From the NCBI GenBank assembly GCA_958295665.1, contig OY282558.1, positions 16,739,409-16,803,408 of the forward strand: DNA of 64,000 nucleotides, written 5' to 3'. Made by a program: the position numbers and the translations under genes. This DNA comes from Tipula vernalis. Taxonomy: Eukaryota > Arthropoda > Insecta > Diptera > Tipulidae. A model generated the notes under the pieces. That model was not told the origin of the DNA and searched no databases. It was given only the letters and a program-made list of their open reading frames with translations. This document shows positions 11,801 to 22,839 of the stretch, one piece after another (the first letter of the stretch is position 1; every line of letters begins with the position of its first letter).

Positions 11801-13060
11801 CACTAATATTTCCTACGATTTTAAGAAACGAGCAACATCAGCTATAATTCGACGATATTGCTGATTTTTTAACCGTTCTAACGATTTAAATTAATAGCGA
11901 TAAAATAAGAAATACAAATTATTACTAACTCATTCACAATTAATAAAAAATTTGAATGTAACACTTTGTCACACGTTTTTCATGTAATACAAACGTCCGC
12001 TTCGACTGTATAACATAAAAAGTTATGTGACAATGTTATATAGCATGCCACGTGACATGTTACAAAAAATTATAAATATTGTATGTAACACTATGTAAAA
12101 TAACCTTTTTCAGCCCTATATACGTAATATATTTAATTATTTAAAAGAAAATTATAGTAAGTGTTTGTTATTAAGCTTCTGTTATTCAAAATATGGATGT
12201 GAATGTAAAGACAGGACTATAAAACAAAGAAATGGCCCAGAAAGGACAAATTGTTAGTTAATTGTGGTCCTTTTTACATGATGTTATTAATTTAGCTAAT
12301 CACAAATTGCACTATCTAATAGATTTATTGACATGTAAAGCAGCTGTCAGTTCGTCTCATTATCGTAACCAAATCGAATTAACTAGAGGCAGTGCAAATT
12401 ATGACAAAATGTAGGATGTCATACCTATGCTTCTTAGACATTTTTTGAAACAGTTATCATTTGCAGTTGACGAAGCTCGGTCGTTCGATCAAACCACCAA
12501 ACAGGCAACGGCTCAGCAAAGCCATGGATCGAATTTCCTGTAGCATTGAAAACTTTCTTAATTTTCTTAGCAAGATCATTCAACCTGGGAGTTGTGAACC
12601 CATTGAAAAGACTTCTCATTATCAAACTGTAAATTCTGGTATACAAGTAGTAATTCATCTCGATACGCAATGTAAAAGATGTGTAAATATGTGACCAACA
12701 CCGTTACCTCCGATATTGTGATGATTTTTTGCGATTAAGGTTAATCATACCCATTATTGCGGTATCAAGCAAAGAAAATGTTGAAATTTCTATTCTGAAC
12801 AGATAAAGTCAGACGATTTAATCTTAATAGATTTACTTTGACTAACATTTCGTGAATTAAGTTCCGTACATTTTAAAGAACCCTGATACGGTAGACATCA
12901 TTACTGCAACAAATTGCTTCTTTAATGTATTAAGAGATGGTAATATAAGTAATCAAATCGCACAAAGTTTTATGTTTGGATGAATTTTGCAGGCAAAATA
13001 GCAGGTTATAAAGGTAAATCGGACTCAAACATCTTAAATCACAGCCTCGATTGAAACGTC
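8895..13060. other. Gene-free AT-rich stretch
   Basis: About 4.2 kb without an assignable gene. It contains an (AAAC)n run at 9615-9634, T-rich tracts and a second cluster of TGTTA-type words at about 11950-12115. Open frames on both strands at 12434-12694 overlap a slightly more GC-rich pocket but match nothing I know. The DNA looks like fly intron or intergenic sequence. Confidence 0.55.
9615..9634 (+). repeat. (AAAC)n microsatellite
   Basis: Five tandem AAAC units follow two AAAT units. Simple sequence only. Confidence 0.8.
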
Positions 13061-13065
13061 TATAT

Positions 13066-13196
13066 TGTAACGATACTATGTAAACTTACCTTAACCTAGT
13101 CATGTAAATCCACCTTAACCTATGTACAACTGTCAGATACATGTCAATATATAAAGTTATATCTTAATACCCGACACGAATGATTGTAATCTTATA
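13066..13196 (+). repeat. 5' LTR
   Basis: It is defined by the repeat shared with 16903-17016 and by a TGG primer-binding start immediately after it (13197). The first 19 bp (13066-13084) have no clear match in the right copy, so the start is inferred from TGTAAC and the TATA flank. Confidence 0.7.
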
Positions 13197-13214
13197 TGGT
13201 GTCAGAATACACAC
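13197..13214 (+). promoter_or_regulatory. Primer-binding-like site
   Basis: TGGTGTCAGAATACACAC directly follows the LTR. TGGTGTCAGAA is the form commonly seen at the 5' internal end of Ty3/gypsy elements of this type. The tRNA was not assigned. Confidence 0.6.
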
Positions 13215-13383
13215 AAGTGAATACTAAAAAAATAAATAAAATAAAAATCGATTATCATCGGAATAATCATTGATCGAAACGTTTAAAAGAATAAAAATCA
13301 TAAAGCACGCGGAAATTGTTTTACATAAAAATGTAAAATAGTAGTCCTTATCGAAGAAAAAGTAGTTCGAGAAGACCAACAAT

Positions 13384-13910
13384 ATGGCGGATCATCTTCG
13401 ACTACCAAAACAATTAATCATCACAGAAAATATAGCGGATGATTGGAAAGTGTGGATACAACAAAGCCAGTTATATAGAAAAGCAACGAAGCTAGACAAA
13501 CAAGAGGAAGAAATTAGAGCGGCTACGCTGATGACGTGTTTAGGAATCGAAGCGGGAAAATTCTTCGTGGCACTCCAGCTAAAGGAAGACGAAATTAATT
13601 ACGACGCAGTGGTAAAAAAGTTTGCCGAGCATTTTACACCAAAGAAGAACATCACGTGTTTAATAAAATGTCGCAAGCACAGAACGAATATTTTGATGAA
13701 TTCTATACAAGAATCAAAAGTCAGTTAATGAAGTGCAATTTTGACAAATTAGTCGATGAAATGTTACGTGACAAGATAGTTGTAGGTGTATATTCAAACA
13801 AAGTAAGAGAACGTTTGTTTGTCGATACTGAACTACAGCTAGCTAAAGCAATAGATATATGCAAAACGAGTGAATCAACCAGCAAGCAATTATCTGAAAT
13901 CATGTTGTAG
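13384..13910 (+). pseudogene. Gag capsid-region relic
   Basis: The first frame (13384-13728, Met at 13384) reads as the N-terminal half of a Mag-type Gag, with DDWKVWIQQSQLY and FFVALQLKEDE. After a frameshift near 13660, a second frame (to 13910) continues with FNKMSQAQNEYFDEFYTRIK and a long helical stretch. Gag packages element RNA into particles. A deletion and frame change separate it from the nucleocapsid part that follows. Assignment rests on position before a zinc knuckle and protease, and on general family resemblance. Confidence 0.75.
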
Positions 13911-13979
13911 AATAAGAATTAAGTCAAATGATACAAAAAAGTCGAGGGATGACCAGGTTTCTGATATGACACATAATAA

Positions 13980-14411
13980 TTGATTTCCGAAAATTTTCTT
14001 TTGCAATCGTTCAAAACTAAACACTATAGAAAAAGTTGTTTGGCATACGGCAAGAAATGTGGAAAATGTGAGAAAATTGGTCATCTGGCAATAGCATGCA
14101 GAATGAAAGATAAAAACATTAATGAATTAAATGAAAATTTCAACGACGAAGCCGAAGAATTGTATCTCCATATGTTGGTCAACGGAGAGGAACGAGAGAA
14201 CGATGTGATAGAATTCAAGCTTGACACTGGGGCTCAATGTAATGTGATAAATAAAAAGTTGGCAGACAGTCTTAATTTAAAAATTGACACGTCGAATACC
14301 AAAAGGCTAATTTCATTTGGCGGTCACAAAATTAGGGTTATAGGTCAAGCATCCATAAATTGCATAGCAAAAAATAAACCAGTCTGGGTAACGTTAAAAA
14401 TCGTAGAATAA
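13980..14411 (+). pseudogene. Nucleocapsid zinc knuckle and retropepsin relic
   Basis: A CCHC knuckle CGKCEKIGHLAIAC lies at about 14056-14100, preceded by another Cys-rich turn (SCLAYGKKC). About 40 codons on, FKLDTGAQCNVI at about 14214-14250 is the retropepsin active site (DTG), followed by a typical protease body (LADSLNLKI, SFGGHKIRVIGQA). The frame closes at 14411, before RT. The layout of knuckle then protease in one frame is usual for this clade. Confidence 0.88.
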
Positions 14412-14419
14412 AATTATTC

Positions 14420-15690
14420 ATGCGCATAGATTTGGGTCTAGTAAAACGAACGGACGAAATAAACATACAATCGAATGATGAAAGTTTAGCAATCGAAGAT
14501 CATGTATTCGAAGGACTAGGTTGTTTGAAAAATTACGCTTATAATATTGATCTCAAAGCTAATCCGGACATTGTAGTTATCCCGCCGAGACGTATCCCGC
14601 AAGCGACAAGAAATGATGTAAAAAACGAATTAGAGAACTTGACTAAACAAGGAGTCATTAAACCAATCAAAGAACCGACGCCATTGGTGTCACTAATGGT
14701 CATTATAAGAAAAAAAAAAAAAAGAAGATGCGAGTATGTATAGATCCTTCTAACATAAATAAAAATATTCTTAGACGTCATTATCCACTAAAAACTTTAG
14801 AAGAAATATCATCACGAGTTAAAGGATCAAAATTATTTACGCTTTTAGACTGTAAACGTGGATTCTGGTAAATCAAAGCCATGCGGTCGTTAGACCTGTC
14901 TGAGATTACCGTTTGGGTTAGCGTCGGCTCCTGAGGTGTTCCAACAAATAATATCACAAATGTTAGATAGTTTCAAGAATGTAGAATGTTCGATGGACGA
15001 CATTCTTATTCATGCGGCATCGAGTGAAGAGCTGGAAGTCAGAACAAAAGGGGTGATTAAAAAACTCACATCAGCTGGCTTGAAGCTAAATAGGGACAAA
15101 TGCTTGTTCAATAAAAAAAACTTAAATTCCTAGGGCATATTTTATCATCTGACGAAGAGCTAACACCAGATGATGAAAAGATTGAGGTCATCGGAAAAAT
15201 CGAGACACCCAAAAATTCGAGCAACTACAAAGGTTTCTGGGAATGGTTACGTATGTAGCTAAATTTATCCCCAATTGGTCTGAAATTACTTCGCCACTCA
15301 GGAAATTAGTGAAAAAGAAAGTTAGCTTTGTATGGGATTATAAACAACAGCAAGCATTCGACAAATTAAAACCACTTTTAGCTTCAGCTCCAGTCTTGAG
15401 ATATTATGATGTCAATGCAGACGTTAAATTGTCAGTGGACGCAAGTCAAAAAGCGATGGGTACTGTATTAATGCAAAATGACTAACCTATAGCATATGCA
15501 TCAAAAGCTCTAACCCAAGCGCAACAAAACTATCGGCAGATCGAGAAAGAAGCGATAGCCACAAAATTTGCTTGTAATAAGTTCCACGAGTACATATACG
15601 GTAAACGCCTGGAAATAGAGACATACCAAAAGCATTTAGAAACAATTTTTAAAAGGACAATCGGGCCTGCTCCAGCTAGATTATGTAGAA
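14420..15690 (+). pseudogene. Reverse transcriptase and RNase H relic
   Basis: RT begins with VIPPRRIPQATRNDVKNEL (about 14570-14630) and KQGVIKP. It crosses an A-run frameshift at about 14710-14722, then reads CIDPSNINKNILRRHYPL and KLFTLLDCKRGFW. A stop and a small deletion near 14868-14900 remove part of the palm before LPFGLASAPEVFQQI. The catalytic box is MDDILI at about 14995 (YLDD in intact relatives). The thumb is GHILSSDEELTPDDEKI. RNase H follows with LSVDASQKAMGTVLMQ (about 15428-15478) and a stop at 15483. Several disruptions; not functional. Confidence 0.9.
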
Positions 15691-15701
15691 TAATATTCGA
15701 T

Positions 15702-16900
15702 GTGCTGCAATATGCACCTAACGTAGTATACAAGAAAGGTACTGAGATACCAATCCCGGATACATTAAGCAGAGATTGCATCTCGGAACTCGACAATACG
15801 GAGAAGGAAAAGTTACAAATACAAATAATCCAGCCTATGTCACTAGAAACGCAGTATAAATTGACAGAAGATGTCAAAATGGACAAATATCTCAGTCAGG
15901 TTGTCTCATATATCATAAATGCGTGGCCTGATCAGGAAAGGGACATCTCGCAAAGTATTAGGCATTTTATTAATTTCAAGGAGGAACTAGCTGCATATGA
16001 GGGAATTATCTTTAAAGGTGACAAAATAGTAGTGCCAAACATGCAAATTGAAAAAAATACTAAACACAGCACACACTGGTCACTTGGGCATTATGAGCAC
16101 GCTGAAACGAATAAGACAAATTGTTCTATTGGAAAAACTTATCCAAGGATGTGATTGACTTCGTACAGAAATGCTCAATATGTCAACAAACACCAACCAA
16201 TCTTGAACAGGGAAATTCCAGAATATACGTGGCAAAGAGTAGTAGCAACCGACATATTGACCTTCGAATCACAAGAACATCTGGTAATAGTGGACAAGCA
16301 CATCTGCGGAAGTAATAAAAATTCTGAAGAAATCGTTCGCTATACACGGAACGCCAGAAGTGCTAGAGAGCGATAACGGCCCTCAATTCTCATCACGTGA
16401 GATTAAAAATTTCGCAGGGAATTGGGAATTTGTTCAGGAAACATCTAGTTCACATTTTCCAAGGGCTAATGGTTTGGCGGAACGAGCCGTTCAAACCGTT
16501 AAGTTACTACTAAGAAAATGTTCCAAAGACAGGACAAACATTTATAAAGCATTGCATAATCTGAGAAATATGCCAACGGATAATAGCCTAGAATCACCGA
16601 ATCAGAGATTGCTAAGCAGAATGACTCGAACGAATCTACCGATCAAAAAAGATCTTCTTAAGCCAAGATCAATTGAAAATGTCACAGAAAATTTACAACG
16701 AGTAAGACAGAAACAAAAAATCTATGCCGAAAAAGGACTAAAGAAGCTCCGGATTTAAAAATCAATGACAGAATCAGAATACAAACTGGACATAGAGAGT
16801 GGACGTCAGGTATAGTTATAGGTAAACCAGATGCACCACGGTCGCTGATAGTAAAAACAGACGATGAGCGAACATTCCGTAGAAACAAATATCATTTGGT
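15702..16900 (+). pseudogene. Integrase relic with C-terminal tail
   Basis: The linker frame at 15702-16100 holds VVYKKGTEIPIPDTLSRD, the usual end of RNase H in this clade, then the integrase N-terminal region, frameshifted near 16100-16150. A zinc-binding CSICQQ piece is at about 16170. Catalytic residues are visible in DILTF (about 16240), SDNGPQF (about 16366) and ANGLAERAVQ (about 16465, with Glu). A C-terminal chromatin/DNA-binding tail continues to about 16900 (KINDRIRIQTGHREWTSG, RRNKYHLV) after another frame change at about 16745. The end abuts the 3' LTR. Confidence 0.9.
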
Positions 16901-16902
16901 AT

Positions 16903-17016
16903 CTTACCTTAACCTAGTAATGTAAATCCACCTTAACCTGTGTACAACGGTCAGATACATGTGAATACCAATAAAGTTATATCTTAACACCCGACACGAA
17001 TGGTTGTAATCCTATA
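16903..17016 (+). repeat. 3' LTR
   Basis: Repeat partner of 13085-13196 with roughly one difference per ten bases, for example CTAGTAATG against CTAGTCATG. It contains AATAAAG (16969), which could serve as a polyadenylation signal. Its first bases differ from those of the 5' LTR. Confidence 0.8.
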
Positions 17017-20000
17017 TATAGTATATAACCCTAACAAAATTCTTCAAAATTTAGAACATGCTCACTACCACCGTCAAATGATTATCCAAAGAAGAATGTG
17101 GGTGTGAAGTACATTTTGAATAAATGTGTCGCAACAAAGCATTGGTACACACATCGTGATATTGCCGTTTAAAAATTCACGAACTACTATGGGAATTAAT
17201 TTAAACATTGCAAAAAAAAAAAAATTTGCAACTAAGAAGCGAAGCTGAACCATGATCCTTAACTGAAGAATGAGTATATTAAATTTATGCAAGGAAATCT
17301 TACATTATACGTCAAATTCCAGGTGCGGGTTTTCAACCAACCAGATGATAAACTGCAAGTCATTTTTGATGAAACCGCAGTAAAACCGTAAACTACTAAC
17401 TAACCAATAAAGTTTGGATACAATAAAATTTCACTGACGGAGACAGGGGTGGCATGGACCGAGTTTATTAAATAAACCAGAATTCTCTTAAGAATTTTTT
17501 TACACACAAGAATTTGATAGCAAAGAAAGAGAAATGAATTAGATTAAATTAGACAAAAAAAAATGTATTTAGTAAAGCGATCGGAATATTTTATTTTGTA
17601 AATACATTTTTTCCAAAATGCAAAAAGAACGCAAGAGAAACACCTGTAATAACGAAGTATCCCACGTTATAACTAAAATAATCTTCTTTTTTTACCATCG
17701 TAAATGTTTTCATCCAGAGTCTGCCAAACTTAATGAATCGTTAGTGGCAAATCAACAGTAATGGATATTCTGAAACTAATTTTTTACTTTGGCATTTTCG
17801 CTACGTAAATGTAATATGCCTAGAATGTGCTTCTTCTTAGCGCCTGACTTCCCACAGCTACCTCCTTAACCAAACTAACTGACATGTCCAACCGAAAATG
17901 TCCAGCAATAACTCAAAATATCTGTATAAATTGTAAAACTGTAAAATAATAAAATACAAAGTTATGGTATGAACGTGTCGAGGAAGTGGCCTATCAGGAA
18001 GTTGGCCTATTTTTAGAAAGACAACCAAATAATTGTTATCGTCTTTATAATGGTGCCTTAAAAAAACACGCTTCTTTTAATGTTGATTGTTTGCTTAACA
18101 CCGAGCGTCCGCAGCGACCATAAATATATATAATTTAACGGATTATGCTAAATAAAATTAAAGTATACATAACGAAAGTATCGGAGATAGATGGTCGGAA
18201 GTATCTGAATGGAATCAGATTATGAAGGATTATGAATTAGAAGCAAATTCTTGTGCTCGTGGACATTAAAATCACATCCCACATTAATATCAACATTTGG
18301 TATGATTTCCGAAGAATTAGCTCGAATGGGCCTAAAGAAGTTTGAAACCCTATACGTATGTACATTATAGCTTGGAATATTAACGTTTAGATAACGAGTT
18401 TTTAAAATTAGTTATTTAAACCTGGTAGCCAAATTCACTGTTCAAAAGAAAGGGCAAGCCGAAAAATCTTGTTAAATTCACCGCATATATGCTCACAGTA
18501 ATTTTGTCTAATTGTCTGTTCACTGTAATTTATTCGCAGAATGTTTCATTTAGAATGTTTCCGGAATATTTTGGTACACATTTACATAAATGTATTCTAA
18601 AAAATTGTTATACAAATTATACTGAAATCCAAAGATTTCGTTGTCAGACATAGAATCAGAGGTCTGGTGCGGTCTGGATAGGTGGCTAACGCTTACGGTA
18701 TGCCGTGGGGGTTTCCAGATGTAACTCTATGAAAAAAAAATAAACATTACAGAAGAAAAGAGAAAAGTGGAACACTGTCACATTTTCAGGAGCAAATAAC
18801 AAAAATTATAAAATGGGTTCGTCCGATCGGGGTGACCACTTCACCCAGCGGAATCCCTACATGGAGGATATAATGTAAGAAAATATAGTATAAAACGAAC
18901 ACACGCAACAGTCAAGGTCGCGTCATAAGCAGAAATAAAAAATAAAATTTAGATTAACCAAAAAGCACCAAAAAAATTAAAATACGTTAAAATTAAAAAT
19001 TTAAGCAACAAAAAATTATTGATTTGGTTTTTTGTTGTTAGGAAAAAAAAACACTATACCTGAATTTCAGCCGGCTGATCCCATCCGAGTACTTCCAGTC
19101 TGGAACAGCAGCTCTCACACTGTTGCTCTTACCATATATCAGTTTACACTACGCCTATACACGGCGAACTACCAAATTCACTATTTAGGCCACTTATTTT
19201 CTTATAATTTTTTTTATTTCTTAAAACATACGGAATTTTCTTTACATCACAAAAAAAAAATGAACGAACACATCCACCAAGGGACAAAACAAAACTTGCA
19301 CTTATTTTCCTGGTTTTATAAAATCACAATAATATCATAACACTAACACATAATTTTCACACAACGGTATTTTTTCCGACATAGCGTACGTCTTTTGCGC
19401 CGCTAATTACTATCCACGAAACAAATAATAACCCACTCACGGCATTTAATATTAATATCAAACAAGAAAATATATCCCCACACGGTACTAAACTTAAAAA
19501 TGATTCATGATAAAACACAACCGATGTTTGTATAATCCGCGGTCGAGACCCAAAAGTCATTTTCGACCGCTCGTTATCCAACTACAGACTTGACTACTTT
19601 TAAAAATTTTATTTTTATTTACTCTCTTCTCTGATCAAAGATTTTTTTGTTTCATCACCGCTCTCATAATATTGCAATCACGCACAGACAACCACCCATT
19701 CATTACCAATCTAACCCAAATAGAGATAATTACTCTCATCAGAAACCGTTCGTGAATATCGTATCATTACTGTGTACCAATCATCATTTACCTCGTAGAG
19801 CCAACACACAGCCAATTCAATACAAACAATTTGTGCTCATCACACTCATCATCATAAGATGACATACAACGCACGCTGTACTAACACAGTAAAAGATAAA
19901 TGAACGGAAAAATTTGATCGACATTAAGGGGTAACAAAATTTACATATAACCTTGGGCAGCGCTGTTCAAAAACATATACGCATGAGACCGAAAGTAAAT

Positions 20001-20852
20001 GCGAAGGATGTTGCGCAGACGTAACAAAATACTACGAGTATATCGCCATCTGACATTTCAATAATTATTAATTGCTCGAATTAAGTTTACACTCAAAATA
20101 AATAAATAAATTGGTTTTTTAATGCTTTTAAAGCCAAAGGGTTAATTTTGTCTTGCTCCAAATAATGCCCGTACCAATGAAGGATTAGTTGATGGTTTTA
20201 CATATGTATTAAATTTTGTTTTATTATTGAAGGTCGTTAAAGCTAAACGGTCCATCACCTGGTGAATTTATTTAAATATATAATTTGGCTTAAACAATTG
20301 ATTTAATGCTAATTGTTTTTCTTCTTTTAGTTGTTTCATTTCGAACGGCCGGCTTCAACATTGCCTTACGACTTTCGCTATTGTTCCCCGCAAATCATCA
20401 AGTTTTTTCGCTAATACTCGATATCTGAAATACCATCCCACATTTTATGAAAAATTATACTTTTCACAACAAAAAAAAAAAATCCCAATTTCACTGAAAA
20501 TCTTGGCCATAAGAGATTTTTTCCTTTTTCCAAATGGTTCTTGAATCATATGAGTGGTAGTGGTTAATTCCAAAGTTAAGATATTTTAGAGGCATTCATA
20601 ACTTCCCAGCAATAGTTTAGCTCGCAATTAACTGTTAATTATGTGAAATGGTTTAGCGTACCGCGAACATTTATTTATTCTGGGTTGGGAAAAAATAATT
20701 TTATTGAACTAAATTAATTTCACAATTTGGAGAAAATCCTAATCGTTAATCCAGATTTTATTTTACAATTATCTAAACTGTTTGTAAAATCATCTTAAGC
20801 CTTCAATTAGAACTTTCAATTCTTTCAATTTTTTCTGGTAATAAGAAAACAT
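17017..20852. other. Gene-free stretch with unassigned moderately GC-rich pockets
   Basis: No coding region was recognised. Pockets at about 18650-18900 (including a hairpin GGGTGACCACTTCACCC near 18837) and 19050-19860 are less AT-rich and look like decayed transposon or LTR DNA. I could match them to no element and found no terminal repeats. The rest is AT-rich. Confidence 0.5.
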
Positions 20853-20856
20853 TTAA

Positions 20857-20873
20857 CCCTTGTGTTTACAACC
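20857..20873 (+). repeat. piggyBac 1 left terminal inverted repeat
   Basis: CCCTTGTGTTTACAACC, directly after TTAA. It pairs with 22818-22834 with about three mismatches. Confidence 0.85.
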
Positions 20874-21065
20874 GAATTTTTATGTTTGTCTTTACAACCA
20901 ACATACCCGGGTAAGAATGTACGATTTCTATTAATTTTGCATAAAATTTTTTTTTAAAATTGAATTTTACGTTAGTATAAATAAATTTTGATCATTTCAA
21001 TTTTATTTATTAATACAACATGCTATTGTATTTCATGGTTTTGTACAACCCTGTTTTATTTATGA

Positions 21066-22503
21066 TTGATAACTATCAAAAAATATAACGGGAAAATTAA
21101 AAATATGAGTGAAATAGATAATAAAAGAAGACAACTCAGATTGATATTGTGGCGGAAGAGTTCATCATCCAAACATTTAAACTATTTATACGTGAAGACA
21201 TTTGTTACATCATCATTAGCGAAACCAACCGTAGAGGACCTCAAAGTTGCCAAACATGGAACCACAAAAATCCAAATAATATTCGGGTATGGAAGCCAAT
21301 AAGTGTCTCTGAATTTGATGGATATCTCGGCATTATAAATTTTCCGGTGTCAGCCGATCCAAGAATGAGTATACTAGATTTGTGAAGATCTAGTTCTCAT
21401 CCCCTTTATCGCGCTACGATGGGTGTTTATGGTGAATTCAGCGAGAAAAATGTGCTAACTCGTGATCACGAATTGTTGTAATTTCGTCATCTTTTTACCC
21501 CCTCCAATTTTTTTTTACTTGTTTTTATTATTTTTTTATGGGTTAGAAAGGAAAATAAATTGGAGGGGGTAAAAAACATGACGAAATTCGTGATCATGAG
21601 CTAGCAAATTTTTCTCGCTGCATCGACCATCAGCGCTTTTATACTATACGCCGATATATCAGATTTGATAATGAGAATACCCGTGCGCAACGGATATACT
21701 TGCTGTCTTGTAGCTGGAGACCTCGTATCCATTGAAAGAACAAATCTATACTGGAATCGCTGCAAACTTACAAAGGGAAAGTAACCAAGGAGAACGTGTT
21801 GTTAAAGATTTATGCTGTACTATTTTTCGTAGTAGTGGTCGAAATATTACGTGTAAAAAATTGTTTACCAGATACAATTTAGCTTCTAGTTTCATGCGTA
21901 ACGACAATTTATCAATTCTAGGGACAGTAAATAAAAGACGGCGATTTGTACCAGCGGAATTCCTATAGTTGTAAAAGGCAAACCGACCGGCATTCGACCT
22001 GTCGAATCGTCTATTTTCCGATTTCCAAAAAAAAAAAACAAAGTTGTGGTGGTTTTATCCACTAAGCATTATGATAAGGAGAAACAAGGATCGGCCAATA
22101 AAGCTACAATGACCATAGATTATAACTAAACTAAGGGCAGCATGGATAATATGGACAAAATTTTGCGCGAATATTCATGCAAAAGGAGGACGAATAACAT
22201 TTAGTTATGTCTGAGATTAGTAATCGTACCAGCTACCAAAAACGGTATCGAAAGTATTTTGGGCCATGTGGAAATTGAAGCAAGAGAAACACTGTGGAAA
22301 TTGAAGCAAGAGATGTACAAAGCACATATATCGCAAAAAAATGTGACTCAAGCGGTAGAATTATACACAAAGGAAACTGCCACCTCTGTTCTAAGAAAAG
22401 ATTGACTCGGAAAAATTGTGCGAATTGCAAAAAACCAGTCTGCGCGCAGCATACATTGAATGCTGCTACATTGCTTGCGATGTACCACAACACCGGGTAT
22501 TAA
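21066..22503 (+). pseudogene. piggyBac transposase relic
   Basis: Recognisable blocks in order: at 21150-21385, the N-terminal domain with WKPISVSEFDGYLGI. At 21385-21435, YRATMG, then the MITE. At 21622-21690, HQRFYTIRRYIRFDNENTR. At 21732-21968, QIYTG, GERVVKDL, GRNITCKKLFTRYNLA and ILGTVNKRRRFVPAEFL, the best-preserved part. At 22340-22490, the C-terminal cysteine-rich finger CHLCSKKRLTRKNCANC and CAQH. The block between RFDNENTR and QIYTG, which carries the DEQL Asp and the second catalytic Asp, is missing near 21690-21735, and the third Asp region reads CKKLF where relatives have CDNFF. There are also frameshifts. Such enzymes cut and paste at TTAA; this one cannot be active. Confidence 0.93.
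21439..21620. mobile_element. Palindromic MITE inside the piggyBac transposase
   Basis: The left arm begins CAGCGAGAAAAATGTGCTAA and the right arm ends with its near complement (TAGCAAATTTTTCTCGCTG). Both arms continue through the word GTGATCA and through CCCCCTCCAATT / AATTGGAGGGGG, about 70 bp each, around an AT-rich centre. It splits the transposase frame between GVYGEF and IDHQRF, so it arrived later. No clear target duplication and no coding content. The superfamily is not determined. Confidence 0.8.
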
Positions 22504-22817
22504 ATGTTTATGTAATTTTTTATTATATGTTAAGTTTTATAAATAAATAATGAACTAAATAATATGAAACTTCCTAATTTTTAATTTCCATTTAGTGTTA
22601 AGATTTAGCTACATACCCGGGTACGTTGGTTGTCAATTTGAGAGGTTATTCGAAACAAACTATACTAAAAACAAGTTATAATCGAGTTTTGGAAAAACTT
22701 TTCTTCAAATTCCATTCAGAACACGTAATTGTTAAGCTACTTAAGGATTCATGTCGATTAGGTAACTAACCCAATAAAATGTTGGTCATTAAAATTGAAA
22801 ATCATACCCGGGTATGC

Positions 22818-22834
22818 GGTTGTAAACATAAAGG
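22818..22834 (-). repeat. piggyBac 1 right terminal inverted repeat
   Basis: GGTTGTAAACATAAAGG just before TTAA (22835-22838). It is the complement of the left repeat with about three mismatches. Confidence 0.85.
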
Positions 22835-22839
22835 TTAAG

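Larger units (their letters stand above)
13066..17016 (+). mobile_element. Ty3/gypsy LTR retrotransposon, Mag/K02A2.6 type, nearly full layout
   Basis: A direct repeat of about 112 bp flanks the element: CTTACCTTAACCTAG onward to TTGTAATC(C/T)TATA at 13085-13196 and 16903-17016. Between them lie gag (13384-13910), nucleocapsid and protease (13980-14411), RT (about 14490-15480), RNase H (about 15420-15650) and integrase (about 15990-16900). The left LTR may begin at TGTAAC (13066), preceded by TATAT; TATAG follows the right LTR, which suggests a short target duplication. The total of about 3.95 kb is short for the family because of small deletions. Frameshifts and stops occur in every domain. 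Confidence 0.88.
20857..22834 (+). mobile_element. piggyBac element 1, with TTAA flanks
   Basis: TTAA lies at both edges (20853-20856 and 22835-22838), the signature target duplication of piggyBac. Terminal inverted repeats are CCCTTGTGTTTACAACC on the left and CCTTTATGTTTACAACC read from the right. Subterminal copies of CATACCCGGGTA occur at about 20902 on the left and at about 22612 and 22803 on the right. The interior encodes a piggyBac transposase relic on the plus strand. At about 2.0 kb it is somewhat short, consistent with a deletion in the catalytic region. A 182-bp MITE sits inside. Confidence 0.93.

Noticed and set aside
12434..12694. Overlapping frames on both strands of about 78 codons
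   Set aside because: No recognisable domain in either, no splice signals I trust, and the two cannot both be coding.
18640..18870. tRNA-derived SINE head or tRNA gene
   Set aside because: A GGTGGCTAACGC word vaguely resembles an A box, but no B box at the right distance and no cloverleaf could be drawn.
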